From Salvelinus alpinus (taxonomy: Eukaryota > Chordata > Actinopteri > Salmoniformes > Salmonidae), in assembly GCF_045679555.1 (NCBI RefSeq), contig NC_092100.1, positions 32,799,106 through 32,863,105 of the forward strand: a stretch of 64,000 nt of DNA. The letters run 5' to 3'. The notes below the pieces were generated by a model that did no database searches, was not told the origin of the DNA, and saw nothing but the letters and a program-made list of their open reading frames with translations. Position numbers and translations under genes: made by a program. Positions 11,911 to 20,857 of the stretch are shown here, in pieces. Position 1 is the first letter of the stretch; each line of letters starts with the position of its first letter.

Positions 11911-12806
11911 TTTACCTCATAACAACCTGTACTATAACCTGTACATTCATGATATGCACAGCAGGCCTCACAGTGCCCAAGGTGTAACACAAAGAGAGAG
12001 AAATCCCTGCCCCTCCTTTACATGGTTTCTGACTTCTGCAGCTTCTTTACATGCACTCCGACTTCTACCTTTCATAGAGCTCTGTTTTTGTTGTTTTGAA
12101 GTAATGTGTATGTGGTTAGAGCAGTAGCTAAAGACCTCAGTTTGTGGTAATTATAATCATACTGCTTCCTTGTGAGTTTCAGTTAGGATAAATTATTCAA
12201 ATGAAAATCCCTTAGAAAAAGCTATCACTGGATGGTCAGCTCAGGGAATAACAGGAAATGTTGGTTTATTTCAAGGCATGTTACAGCTGAGTCAACATTC
12301 GATACAAAGCTGTCCAACATTATCTGTCCCTACACAGGGTCCAGAGACAAAGCCAGCCCACACGAGTATTGTTAAACATTTTGTTTGGAGGGGGGATTGG
12401 ATGTCTGTGTCAGATATTGAGACTTTCCCATGAAAAAGCCCATGTTTTAAAAGGGTACGAGGACACACACACCCGGTTGCTATCTGGACAATTACAAGGG
12501 TGGGGTTTTCAGGTTTTTATGGCAAGCTTCAATCTGCAATGTAAATGATGATTCATGAGTCATTTTTTCTTCTTCTGTGGGAACTAAAAGCTCTATCCAA
12601 GCCTTAACATCAGGTTGATTATTTACCCTGTGAATCTGCCTTTAATCCTGTTATGCACCCGGAGCAGGGCATCGCTATGATATTTTCTGTTGCTTTAATA
12701 TACATTTTAGACAGATCTGTTACTTAATTCTCCTAAAATTATTTTGTCATCCATTTCCCAGGCTCTGAAAACCCCCCAGCTTAATGCTTACCTACTGTAG
12801 CAGCTA
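11911..12806. other. Non-coding, apparently single-copy DNA
   Basis: No gene, RNA or repeat was recognised. Short open frames are not supported by splice or codon signals. Confidence 0.5.
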
Positions 12807-13141
12807 CAGTGCCTTCCGAAAGTATTTAAACACCTCAAATTTTTCCAAATTTTGTTGTTTTACAGCCTGAATTTAAAATTGATTAAATTTAGATTTTTTT
12901 TGTTACTGTCCTACACACAATACCCCATAATGTCAAAGTGGGATAATGTTTTTCTAAATTTGTACAAATTAATAAAAACTGTAAAGCTGATTCAACCTCT
13001 TTGTTATGACAAGCCTAAATAAATTCAGGCGTAAAACTGTGCTTAGCAAGTCACTTTTTTTTTAATCAATTTGGAATTCAGCCTGTAACACAACAAAATG
13101 TGGAATAAGTCAAGGGGTATGAATACTTTCTGTAGGCACTG
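12807..13141. mobile_element. Tc1-derived MITE, both ends present
   Basis: The 335-base unit has inverted ends (CAGTGCCTTCCGAAAGTATT on the left, AATACTTTCTGTAGGCACTG on the right) and is bounded by TA at 12805-12806 and 13142-13143. Subterminal regions are also inverted (TTTACAGCCTGAATT versus AATTCAGCCTGTAAC). There is no transposase. It is a non-autonomous deletion derivative that would need a transposase in trans. Confidence 0.85.
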
Positions 13142-13143
13142 TA

Positions 13144-14660
13144 TATCTAAGGTGACAGTTGATGCTTTTAAGGCCTGTGTCCAGAAAGCGACTACACTTC
13201 CTGATTTGGCCTTGTTTTTTTAGCTCGCTTATTAAAAAATGCTGGCAGCCACTATATAACACGACCACAAAGTCAAAGGGCAGGTCTGTCTCACAGTTTT
13301 CAGTAGTTACCACAGCCACAAAGTCAAATAGACCGCAATCACTGCAGCTGGTGGAAGAGGACTAACTCAAAATTTGTTTACCTTAGGGATGCATGGATGT
13401 TCCAAACTCCGTTTTGGAAGAGACTGACTTTATGACCAAAATGATCCTATTTCCACTTTGTAGTTAATTTTGACAATATAATAAATGTTTCTGACTCATA
13501 TTAATGCCATGTGGTCCCTTTTCAAAGGGATTGGTTGCTTTTTAAAGGCAGACGCTCTTTAAAGCTGCATTATATTGTTTTTTGGGAGAGCCGACCAAAT
13601 TCACATTTTGTGTCATTCTCATTGAAAGCAAGTCTAAGTAGAAGTAGATATGTTCTGTGTGCACTATTTCTATGCTTCCCGTTCTTAGTTTCGTTTTTGT
13701 ACACCAGCTTTAAACAGCAGAAAATACAATATTTTGCTTATGAAAAAAATATTTCACAGTGGTTTAGATGGTACAATCATTCTCTGCACTATACAGTACT
13801 TGTTTCTTTTGTCACAAACTGAAATTTGGCAAACTTTTCTAATTTCTGCATAGAACATCTTTAAGTCCTTCCCTTAAGGAATAATTTCCCCTTACCTAAA
13901 AGGCTTTTCACAGTGATGTCACAGTCTATGCAAACAGAACTACAGAGCTCCGTTTGCGTTGCGTTCCAAAATATTTAACTGCACCAAAGTACGTAGAACT
14001 ACGTAGCGAGCTACTACGCAAAGGAACCTCCGTTAGATCCATTGCATAATTGTTTAAGGATTTTGCATAGAACCCCTCAAACGTTTTCCGTAAGAGCATA
14101 GTCCCAGTCGGTATTAGATTGAACATCACGGCCCCGCCCGCCTGTGGGCAAAACAACCCATGGTTACCCAATTGGCTCACAATTTTTTTTAACCTTTTTC
14201 AAAAGCAATTCTCTTGTCTGCTTGTTTTAGTCAATTACAAAACTGCATTTAAGCAAAGTACATGTATAAAGATTACTTTTCAACATTGCCTGCTCGAGAG
14301 CGTTCTCACTAGAAAAACGTAATATTATAGGGCTTCCCTCATGCCCCTTTTCATGACAGTGATAGCAGCCATGTGAATGAGTGAGTGACTGGAACATTAA
14401 GCTAGCCAAGACCAACAACACAAACAGACTAGTAGTGAGAGTCACAAACGGACTATACTAAACGAGTTAAATGTCTTACCTGTGGTGAAATGTTTTCCAC
14501 ACATATAGCTACGTGTAGCCTACTTAGACACCGGGTCCCCACAATTTCCCACTCTTCCATGCTGAATAGCCTGAAGCCACAGGGCTCTTCTCGCAGGCTC
14601 CATGTCCCTATGTGGGAGCATGAACTGTAGGTCCGGATTTTTGACCTGGTTACATGTATC
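13144..14660. other. Non-coding DNA including a GC/CpG-richer patch
   Basis: Most is featureless. About 13940-14165 is richer in CpG than its surroundings and holds GGCCCCGCCC and CCAATTGG words, which could mark an old promoter or a degenerate mobile element. On the minus strand 14560-14480 there is a short ATG-led open stretch ending in CACAG|GTAAGA, an exon-like arrangement with no recognised protein. Neither is strong enough to call a gene. Confidence 0.35.
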
Positions 14661-15058
14661 AGATCAAAGTTTATTTGTCACGTGCGCCGAATACAACAGG
14701 TGTAGTAGACCTTATAGTGAAATGCTTACTTACAGGCCCTAACCAATAGTGCAAAAAAGGTATTAGGTGAACAATAGGTAAGTAAAGAAATAAAAACAAC
14801 AGTAAAAAGACAGTGAAAACCATTAGCAATGCTATAAAAGTAGCGAAGCTACATACAGACACCGGTTAGTCAGGCTGATTGAGGTAGTATGTACATGTAG
14901 ATATGGTTAAAGTGACTATGCATATATGATGAACAGAGAGTAGCAGTAGCATAAAGAGGGGTTGGCGGGTGGTGGGCGGTGGAACACAATGCAGATCGTC
15001 CGGTTAGCCAATGTGCGGGAGCAATGGTTGGTCGGGCCAATTGAGGTAGTATGTACAT

Positions 15059-15176
15059 ATTGTAACACGCGGAAATCGACTCGCACGAGCATGCTTTTGC
15101 GGCACAGTCGATAGCGCGCCGGACCTCGGCTAGAAGGTCGAGGGTTCGAGACCTGCTCCCTGCTGTTTCATTACAA
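15059..15176 (+). mobile_element. tRNA-like SINE with 9-bp target duplication
   Basis: A 118-base insertion splits the LINE 3' UTR and is flanked by identical TATGTACAT (15050-15058 and 15177-15185). It holds an A-box-like stretch (GGCACAGTCGATAGCGC), an anticodon-arm-like stem GACCT/AGGTC, and a B-box GGGTTCGAGACC, so it derives from a tRNA-type pol III gene. Its ends read TGTAA and TTACA. There is no A-rich tail and no LINE-type tail. A functional tRNA gene is unlikely because of the target duplication, the leader and imperfect T-stem pairing. Confidence 0.7.
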
Positions 15177-15307
15177 TATGTACATGAATGTAGAGTTAAA
15201 GTGACTGTGCATATATGATAAACAGAGTAGCAGCAGCGTAAAAGAGGGGTTGGGAGGCACACAATGCAAATAGTCCGGGTAGCCATTTGATTACCTGTTC
15301 AGGAGTC

Positions 15308-15610
15308 TTATGGCTTGGGGGTAAAAACTGTTGAGAAGCCTTTTTGTCCTAGACTTGGCACTCCGGTACGCTTGCCATGCGGTAGTAGAGAGAACAGTCT
15401 ATGACTGAGGTGGCTGGGGTCTTTGACAATTGTTAGGGCCTTCCTCTGACATTGCCTGGTGTAGAGGTCCTGGATGGCAGGCAGCTTAGCCCCAGTGATG
15501 TACTGGGCTGTAAGCACTACCCTCTGTAGTGCCTTGCGGTCAGAGGCAGAGCAATTGCCGTACCAGGCAGTGATGCAACCAGTCAGTATGCTCTCTATGT
15601 TGCAGCTGAA
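15308..15610 (-). pseudogene. Rex1-like reverse transcriptase C-terminus
   Basis: This is the coding end of the LINE fragment above: about 100 codons open to the stop at 15308. They carry the tyrosine/tryptophan motif CITAWYGN, the QRVV...AQYITGAKLPAIQDLY region and a final KGFSTVFTPKP-like tail. The catalytic palm is absent, so no activity is possible. Confidence 0.75.
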
Positions 15611-15766
15611 TAACATGTTTTGTACACTGAATAACATGTTTTGCTATTTCTGTATAAAAAAAAAATCTATGATGAAGTTTTAAACTGGGGGTCAATGGGA
15701 AAGAATGTTCGTGGATGTGGTTGCGGGGAATTATGTATTATTACTTGAATTTTGACTCGGAGTATG

Positions 15767-17117
15767 CAGTGCATTCGGAAAGTATTCAAACCCCTTGACT
15801 TCTTCCACATTTTGTTACGTTAGAGCCTTATTCTATAATGGATAAAATTGTTTTTTCCCCCATCAATCTACACGCGCATTTATAAAAAATAAAAACTTAA
15901 ATATAACATTTACATAAGTATTCAGACTCTTTACTCAGTACTTTGTTGAAGCACCTTTGGCAGCGATTACAGCCTTGAGTCTTCTTGGGTATGACGCTAC
16001 AAGCTTGGCACACCTGCATTTGTGGAGTTTCTCCCATTCTTCTCTGCAGATCCTCTCAAGCTCTGTCAGGTTGGATGGGGAACGTCGCTACACAGCTATT
16101 TTCAGGACTCTCCAGAAATCGGGTTCGGGTTCTGTTTAGGCCACTCAAGGACATTCAGAGACTTGTCCCGAAGCCACTCTTGTGTTGTCTTGGCTGTGTG
16201 CTTAAGGTCGTTGTCCTGTTGAAAGGTGAACCGTCGCCCTAGTCTGAGGTCCTGAGCGCTCTGGGGCAGGTTTTCATCAAGGATTTCTCATCTTTTCCTT
16301 GATCCTGACTAGTCTCCCAGTCCCTGCCGCTGAAAAACATCCCCACAGCATGATGCTGCCACCACCATGCTTCACCGTTGGGATGATGCCAGGTTTCCTC
16401 CAGACGTGACGCTTGGCATTCAGGCCAAAGAGTTCAATCTAGGTTTCATCAGACCAGAGAATCTTGTTTCTCATGGTCTGAGAGTTGTTTAAGTGCCTTT
16501 TGGCAAACTCCAAGCGGGCTGTCATGTGCCTTTTACTGAGGAATAACCATCGGGTTCTTGGTCACCTCCCTGACCAAGGCCCTTCTCCCTTCTCCGATTG
16601 CTCGGTTTGGCGGCTAGCTCTAGGAAGAGTCTTGGTGGTTCCAAACTTCTTTCATTTAAGAATGATGGAGACTACTGTGTTCTTGCGCCGAGATAGGATA
16701 TTGCTGCACACATTTTTTGGTACCCTTCCCCAGAACTGTGCCTCGGCACAATCCTGTCTCAGCGCTCAACGGACAATTCCTTCGACCGCATGGCTTGGTT
16801 TTTGCTCTGATATGCACTGTCAACTGTGGGACCTTATATAGACAGGTGTGTGCTTTTCCAAATCATGTCCAATCAATTTAATTTACTGAGGAATAACCAT
16901 CGGGTTCTTGGACTCCAATCAAGTTGTAGAAACATCTCAAGGATGATCAATGGAATCAGGATGCACCTGAGCTCAATTTCGATTCTCATAGCATAGGATC
17001 TGAATACTTATGTAAATAAGGTATTTCTGTTTTTTATTTGTAATACATTTGCAAAAATGTCTTTAGAAATTTTTACAAATGTATTACAAATAAAAAAACA
17101 GAAATACCTTATTTACA
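15767..17117 (-). mobile_element. Tc1 element with rearranged, palindromic end
   Basis: The terminus GCAGTGCATTCGGAAAGTATT at 15766 is the classic end of a fish Tc1 family, followed by the subterminal TTTTGTTACGTTAGAGCC. Antisense transposase fills about 15940-16800. The far end does not finish in a copy of the terminus: from 17011 the sequence folds back on itself to 17117 as a nearly perfect inverted repeat of about 50-base arms. A 30-base string is duplicated inside (16532-16561 and 16882-16911). Length without these changes would be near 1.5 kb. Confidence 0.82.
15940..16800 (-). pseudogene. Tc1 transposase, degenerate (antisense)
   Basis: Read on the minus strand, the region shows recognisable transposase pieces: FTFQQDND around 16205-16230 (second catalytic Asp), a following [23 protein letters not shown] stretch, and a C-terminus near 15945-15990 like RLKAVIAAKG. 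Frameshifts and a deletion near 16545 (just after TTACTGAGG in plus-strand order) break the frame. Plus-strand open frames over it (15957-16242, 16485-16841) are shadows. Confidence 0.75.
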
Positions 17118-18060
17118 GGGTGCAATTTTGAAATTGGGTAGTGCATCAACAGTTTTCTTCTTGTCATGTCAGTCACTGCAGACCTTAGTGCGCTATTTAT
17201 AACTTGTCAGAAATGTCCGGATCAACTCGCCCATGTCAGCTAGCGTTTCGTTATCCAAAGAAATGTACTCATAAGGGTATACAATATCCGTATGGATGGA
17301 CCCAGCGGGAATCGAACCCACGATCACCCACGATCATGAGAGAAATTAGCATGGGAAGCAGAAAAAGTGTATGGGGGTGCTAAACACTCACCACCATTCC
17401 AGGTTTTCCTACTGCTTGAATACCTAGACGGCAGAGGACTGTGGTGGTGCACATCGTAATGGCATGTGCTCCAGACCAGTGTAACTTAAGATCAAAGTGC
17501 TTGTGCCCTGGAAAATTACAGCTTTCACAGAGTCATGTTATCCCAGAATACATTAATAATAAAAAGGGGGTAGCATCTCAATTAAAATGGGTGGTATTTT
17601 CTGTTTTTCATTTTCTGATTAACTCATAGATTTCTGATAAATAGGGTTTGTACAAGGTAAGTGGATATGCGTTTTCAGAACTGGTCATTAGCACTGCCCA
17701 GCAAGGTTCCTGGTTACCACTGATGTTCTAATCCATGCAAAGGTCAGTAAGAAACTACAGGCTTAGGGGAAAAAAAGAGAAACTGAGTCTCTCACATTAG
17801 CACATGATGGTCATGTTTACACCTTCCCCTGCTGACAAAGAGGTTCACTAAAAATAGATCGTCACCCATGTTTCTGAATGAGGATGGATAGTAAGAGGAA
17901 CCTAGAGTGATTATTGCCAGTATGCAAAAAAAATGTATAGGTCTACAAGATATTGTGTACGATGTGATATGAACTCTGGTAAAAGGATGACATGGGCCTT
18001 TCAATATTCAGTTGCCATATGAAATGCATTATTGCTTGCAACAGATGTACTCCACGACTG
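17118..18060. other. Non-coding DNA with a dispersed-repeat fragment and tRNA-like B-box
   Basis: About 17140-17330 looks like a dispersed repeat. It ends with CAGCGGGAATCGAACCC (17303-17319), which in reverse is GGGTTCGATTCCCGCTG, a perfect pol III B-box; it may be a SINE remnant, since no full tRNA fold follows. ACCCACGATC is repeated at once. The remainder to 18060 is apparently single-copy sequence downstream of the C2CD4 gene. Confidence 0.45.
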
Positions 18061-18106
18061 CCCTTTGAGATTAAAAAAATATAAGGAAACATATATTTTT
18101 AAATGG

Positions 18107-18112
18107 TTTAAT
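18107..18112 (-). promoter_or_regulatory. Candidate polyadenylation signal of the C2CD4 gene
   Basis: ATTAAA on the minus strand lies about 75 bases beyond the stop codon. It is the commonest variant of AATAAA and sits in AT-rich 3' UTR-like sequence. No other signal is nearer; a longer 3' UTR cannot be excluded. Confidence 0.4.
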
Positions 18113-18183
18113 AAAATCTCTAGTCACAGAATAACATTTAAATAAATACAATTCAAGTCAATAATTAATACAAATTATTTAAC

Positions 18184-19506
18184 TTATAAAGTGATAATGC
18201 TTGTTAGTGGAAGTTCAACATCCCCCAGAATATAGTCTCTTTTCATAGTGGACATTTTATTGACAACTTTAAATCTCAGGGAGCGTTGGCCGAGGTCTGA
18301 GATGGCATCAAAGAAAAAGTCCTCATTGAAGATGGGGTTATGACACTTCCTGATGACGGTGCTACGCTGCTTTTGGACCTTTCCAGGCACCAGGGAGAGG
18401 CTGAAACTGCAGTTTATACTCTTGGGGTCCACCGAACGAGTATATAGCCCCTCAGCACTGATGAGCCGCACCCGCAGCCGCTGGTTATCAGGACAGTACT
18501 CTGCAGAGAGACGCAGGAGGCCATCCTTCCCTATTGGGATCAAGCTCTCCCTCATCACCCTTTCCTTGTGCAGAACCAAGTCTGTGGGGAAGATGGTAGG
18601 AGGAGCCAGACCGAAGCTTGGTGGAAGGCCCTCTACCAGCCCCTCTGACGCCCTCCTTATGACGTTGGGGCTATTGTCCGTGGAGCTGCCCTCTTCTGTC
18701 GACAGGGAGTTGTTTCTGGACACCACAGCCTTTCTGATGTTTCTGGAGAGAAGCCTTTCATGACTCAGTGTTTTGAAGAGGGAAGACTTGGGTGGGGACC
18801 TGCTCAGCATTGGGGAGCTGAAAGGGGATGAGTCAGCTGACGAGGTGGTGTCGCTGTCCAGTGTGCCCTGTCTGTTGAGGGTATAACCTCTGGGGGACAG
18901 TCTGGAGGTCAGGGTGTGGAGACTGAAGGAGGAAGGGGAGGATGACAGGACGGTGTTGGACCTACTCCTGGGGAGCAGCAGCGGTGTACCACAGGACTCA
19001 GGGTTATTGTGGAACAGGGACTCCTTCCTCCTGGTGTGGGGGCTCTCCAGCAGGGTACAGAAGCCGTAGCAGGTCTGGGATTTGGCCATGTGGGGCAGGG
19101 AGAGGGCTGCCTGGCTCTGAGGGTCTGCGTTGGTGGTCTCCTCATCATTACAGTCATAGAGGCTCTCGTCCACACTCTCCACCTGGATGATGTGTGGGCT
19201 GATGAGCTCTCGTGCTGGGGCCTCCCTCTTAGGGATCCCCCTCTCCCGCTCAAACAGGGACACTCTGATGATGGGGGCCTGGCGGCTCTGCTCTTTACCT
19301 TTCACCTCCTGTAAGGGTGGGATCTTAGGAGGGATGCAGAACTCTGGTATAGTGTCTGGGGTGATGACGTTAGGACACAGGGAAAGTCTCTTGTGTTTGT
19401 TAACTTTCTCTCCAAACATGTCTCCGATCCTGAAGCTATATTCCGTTGAGGGGAGAAGCAGGTTGGGTCTCTCCGCGGACACACAGATCTTCTCCACCAC
19501 CCACAT
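18184..19506 (-). CDS. c2cd4a: C2 calcium-dependent domain-containing protein 4A-like
   Basis: The 440-codon frame lies in one exon. The start chosen is ATG 19506-19504 (MWVVEKI), because a strong splice acceptor (TTTTGCAG, pyrimidine-rich) lies 24 bases upstream and mammalian C2CD4A likewise starts MW; the open frame above it is intron. Family signatures: NVITPDTIPEFCIPP (about residues 45-60), the conserved SQAALSLPH and YGFC-LLESPHTRRKESL block (about 130-165), a serine-rich low-complexity middle, and a C-terminal C2 domain (about 325-440, with RLSAEYCP, RLRVRLISAEGLY and NPIFNEDFFFD). Calcium-ligand aspartates look incomplete, as expected in this family. Mammalian C2CD4A/B are cytokine-induced nuclear factors near a diabetes-associated locus. 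IPEFCIPP favours A/B over C/D. Confidence 0.93.
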   Translation of the reverse strand: MWVVEKICVSAERPNLLLPSTEYSFRIGDMFGEKVNKHKRLSLCPNVITPDTIPEFCIPPKIPPLQEVKGKEQSRQAPIIRVSLFERERGIPKREAPARELISPHIIQVESVDESLYDCNDEETTNADPQSQAALSLPHMAKSQTCYGFCTLLESPHTRRKESLFHNNPESCGTPLLLPRSRSNTVLSSSPSSFSLHTLTSRLSPRGYTLNRQGTLDSDTTSSADSSPFSSPMLSRSPPKSSLFKTLSHERLLSRNIRKAVVSRNNSLSTEEGSSTDNSPNVIRRASEGLVEGLPPSFGLAPPTIFPTDLVLHKERVMRESLIPIGKDGLLRLSAEYCPDNQRLRVRLISAEGLYTRSVDPKSINCSFSLSLVPGKVQKQRSTVIRKCHNPIFNEDFFFDAISDLGQRSLRFKVVNKMSTMKRDYILGDVELPLTSIITL

Positions 19507-19530
19507 TAGTTCTCCGACAGGGCTTGGAAA

Positions 19531-19697
19531 CTGCAAAAGGAAAAGGAAATCCTCATTAGATAACAGAAATGGACCCAAATCACAGGCAATCAAAAATTAT
19601 ATAAAAAAAAAAAAACAAGTTAAATACTTTTTATAAACACAAATCCAACTTTATATTGAAAGCATTGAGAAAAGGTAAATATTGAAGTTAAGCTTAC
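19531..19697 (-). other. c2cd4a: 5' UTR intron of the C2CD4 gene
   Basis: On the minus strand the donor AAAAG|GTAAGC is at 19698/19697 and the acceptor CCTTTTGCAG|TTTCC at 19531/19530, giving a 167-base intron with a T/C-rich tract before the acceptor. The positions imply that the coding exon has a 24-base leader. This is inferred from splice consensus only. Confidence 0.7.
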
Positions 19698-19860
19698 CTT
19701 TTGTGAATGAGATGTGAGCAAATCCAACCCTGTGTCCTTACAGACAGGCTTATGAGATAGATAATTATTGTAAAAGTAAAGGTCTTATAAGCAATAGCTG
19801 AGGCTCTCTATAAGTAGCAGGCTCAGGCTCTCTCTTGTTAAGACCAGCTCCTCTGTAAGC
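19698..19860 (-). other. c2cd4a: Non-coding first exon (5' UTR) of the C2CD4 gene, start approximate
   Basis: The exon is defined by the donor at its 3' end and by a TATA-like box about 25-30 bases beyond its proposed 5' end. It has upstream stop codons in all frames and no long frame, so it is untranslated. The 5' limit is an estimate from TATA spacing. Confidence 0.5.
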
Positions 19861-19883
19861 GACTGACAGAGAGCTGCAGGCTG

Positions 19884-19891
19884 TTTAAATA
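19884..19891 (-). promoter_or_regulatory. c2cd4a: TATA-like core promoter of the C2CD4 gene
   Basis: Minus-strand CATATTTAAAC is a TATA-box variant placed correctly for a start about 25-30 bases downstream in GCAGCTCTCTGTCAG. It fits an inducible, tissue-restricted gene rather than a CpG-island housekeeping gene. The case rests on consensus and spacing. Confidence 0.5.
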
Positions 19892-19899
19892 TGGTCGGG

Positions 19900-20632
19900 T
19901 GATGGAGAGGAGACCAGGATGACTTCCACACACCCTTCAGTGCTCGGACAAGAACCTCCCTCTCTCTTTGGTCACCTGTTCCCATGGAGACACCCAAGCC
20001 ACAACAGCAGGGGGAAAGGCCAGCATGATAAGACAATTGAACTACTTTCAAATTGAACACATGTATTTGACCAAAGGAATACATGTTAATTGTTTGTTTG
20101 ATTTCCATTTATGCAGATGAGCGAGGAAACGTAACTTTGGGTTGTTCACACAAATAAAGTGAAATTGTAAGATTATGGCTGAGGCCTATTGGTGAATTTT
20201 GTTGAATAGAATAGGAGTCAAACCTCTCTACTTCAATTAATTACAGGAAGAAACTATTGCTTGCTTAAGACACTTTAATATTTGCTTGATTTATTATTGA
20301 CGTCAATACCTAGTCTTTGAGTCAAGTGAATCTTTGTCCATTTATGTTGCTGAGAATATTTGTTAAATCCACATACATGTGTCCCTTTCATATCAATACT
20401 ACTTACAGTTTTGCTATGAAAGAACTGAGTCACTGTAAAAATAGCCTAAGTGTATAGATGTTGCAAAGCCACACACTGAAATCACAATATCCGACAGGTT
20501 TGTTTGTCATTCTCTTTTAGCGATTTTGAATGCAACACACTATCATTTCAAATCACATGAATACTCAATAGCCTGCTATAAGTATTTTCTATACAGGTCA
20601 CCACCACACATGTATTTGTATTAAATTAAATG
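19900..20632. other. Upstream region of the C2CD4 gene, no repeats seen
   Basis: This single-copy, AT-rich DNA would contain proximal control elements of the minus-strand gene. No individual factor site is claimed. Confidence 0.45.
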
Positions 20633-20857
20633 TAACCTTTATTTAACTAGGCAAGTCAGTTAATTAAGAACAAATGCTTATTTACAATAACAGCCTACCC
20701 CAGCCAAACCTGGACAACACTGGGCAAATTGTGCACCGCCCTATGGGACTCCCAATCACAGCCAGATCTGATACAGCCTGGATTTGAACCAGGGACTGTA
20801 GTGACAACTCTTGCACTGAGATGCAGTGCCTTAGACGGGGGCGCCATTCAGGAGCCC
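20633..20857 (-). mobile_element. HpaI-type tRNA-derived SINE, nearly full length
   Basis: On the minus strand the unit begins GGGCTCCTGAATGGCGCC, passes a tRNA-like A-box (GTCTAAGGCACTGCATCTC) and a B-box (GGTTCAAATCC), then the family body (GATTGGGAGTCCCATAGGG, GCACAATTTGCCC). It ends in a LINE-like tail (AAGCATTTGTTCTTAATTAAC ... AAATAAAGGTTA). This order matches the salmonid HpaI SINE. It lies about 0.7 kb upstream of the C2CD4 promoter. Confidence 0.9.

Larger units (their letters stand above)
14661..15625 (-). mobile_element. Rex1-like LINE, 3' portion
   Basis: The minus strand from about 15610 to 15308 encodes the end of a reverse transcriptase frame with ITGCITAWYGN and ALQRVVLTAQYITGAKLPAI, the typical C-terminus of Rex1-like LINEs. 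A long 3' UTR follows, ending near 14661 with the tail ATTCGGCGCACGTGACAAA (antisense strand). Duplicated UTR motifs (GAGGTAGTATGTACAT at about 14880 and 15043) are internal repeats of the UTR. A tRNA-like insertion interrupts it at 15059-15176. A related coding end is at 56.7-57.0 kb. Confidence 0.8.

Noticed and set aside
14480-14560. Minus-strand ATG-led segment with a splice donor (CACAG|GTAAGA)
   Set aside because: Short, no acceptor or domain could be paired with it, and nearby sequence has a repeat-like feel.
15059-15176. Functional tRNA gene
   Set aside because: The sequence is flanked by a 9-base target duplication and sits in a LINE UTR, so it is a retroposed tRNA-like element; the T-stem pairs poorly.
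15485-15683. Plus-strand open frames over 15474-16242 and 16485-16841
   Set aside because: They are antisense shadows of LINE reverse transcriptase and Tc1 transposase.
18942-19636. Several plus-strand open frames of 80-150 codons
   Set aside because: They are antisense to the C2CD4 coding exon and reflect its GC-richer composition.
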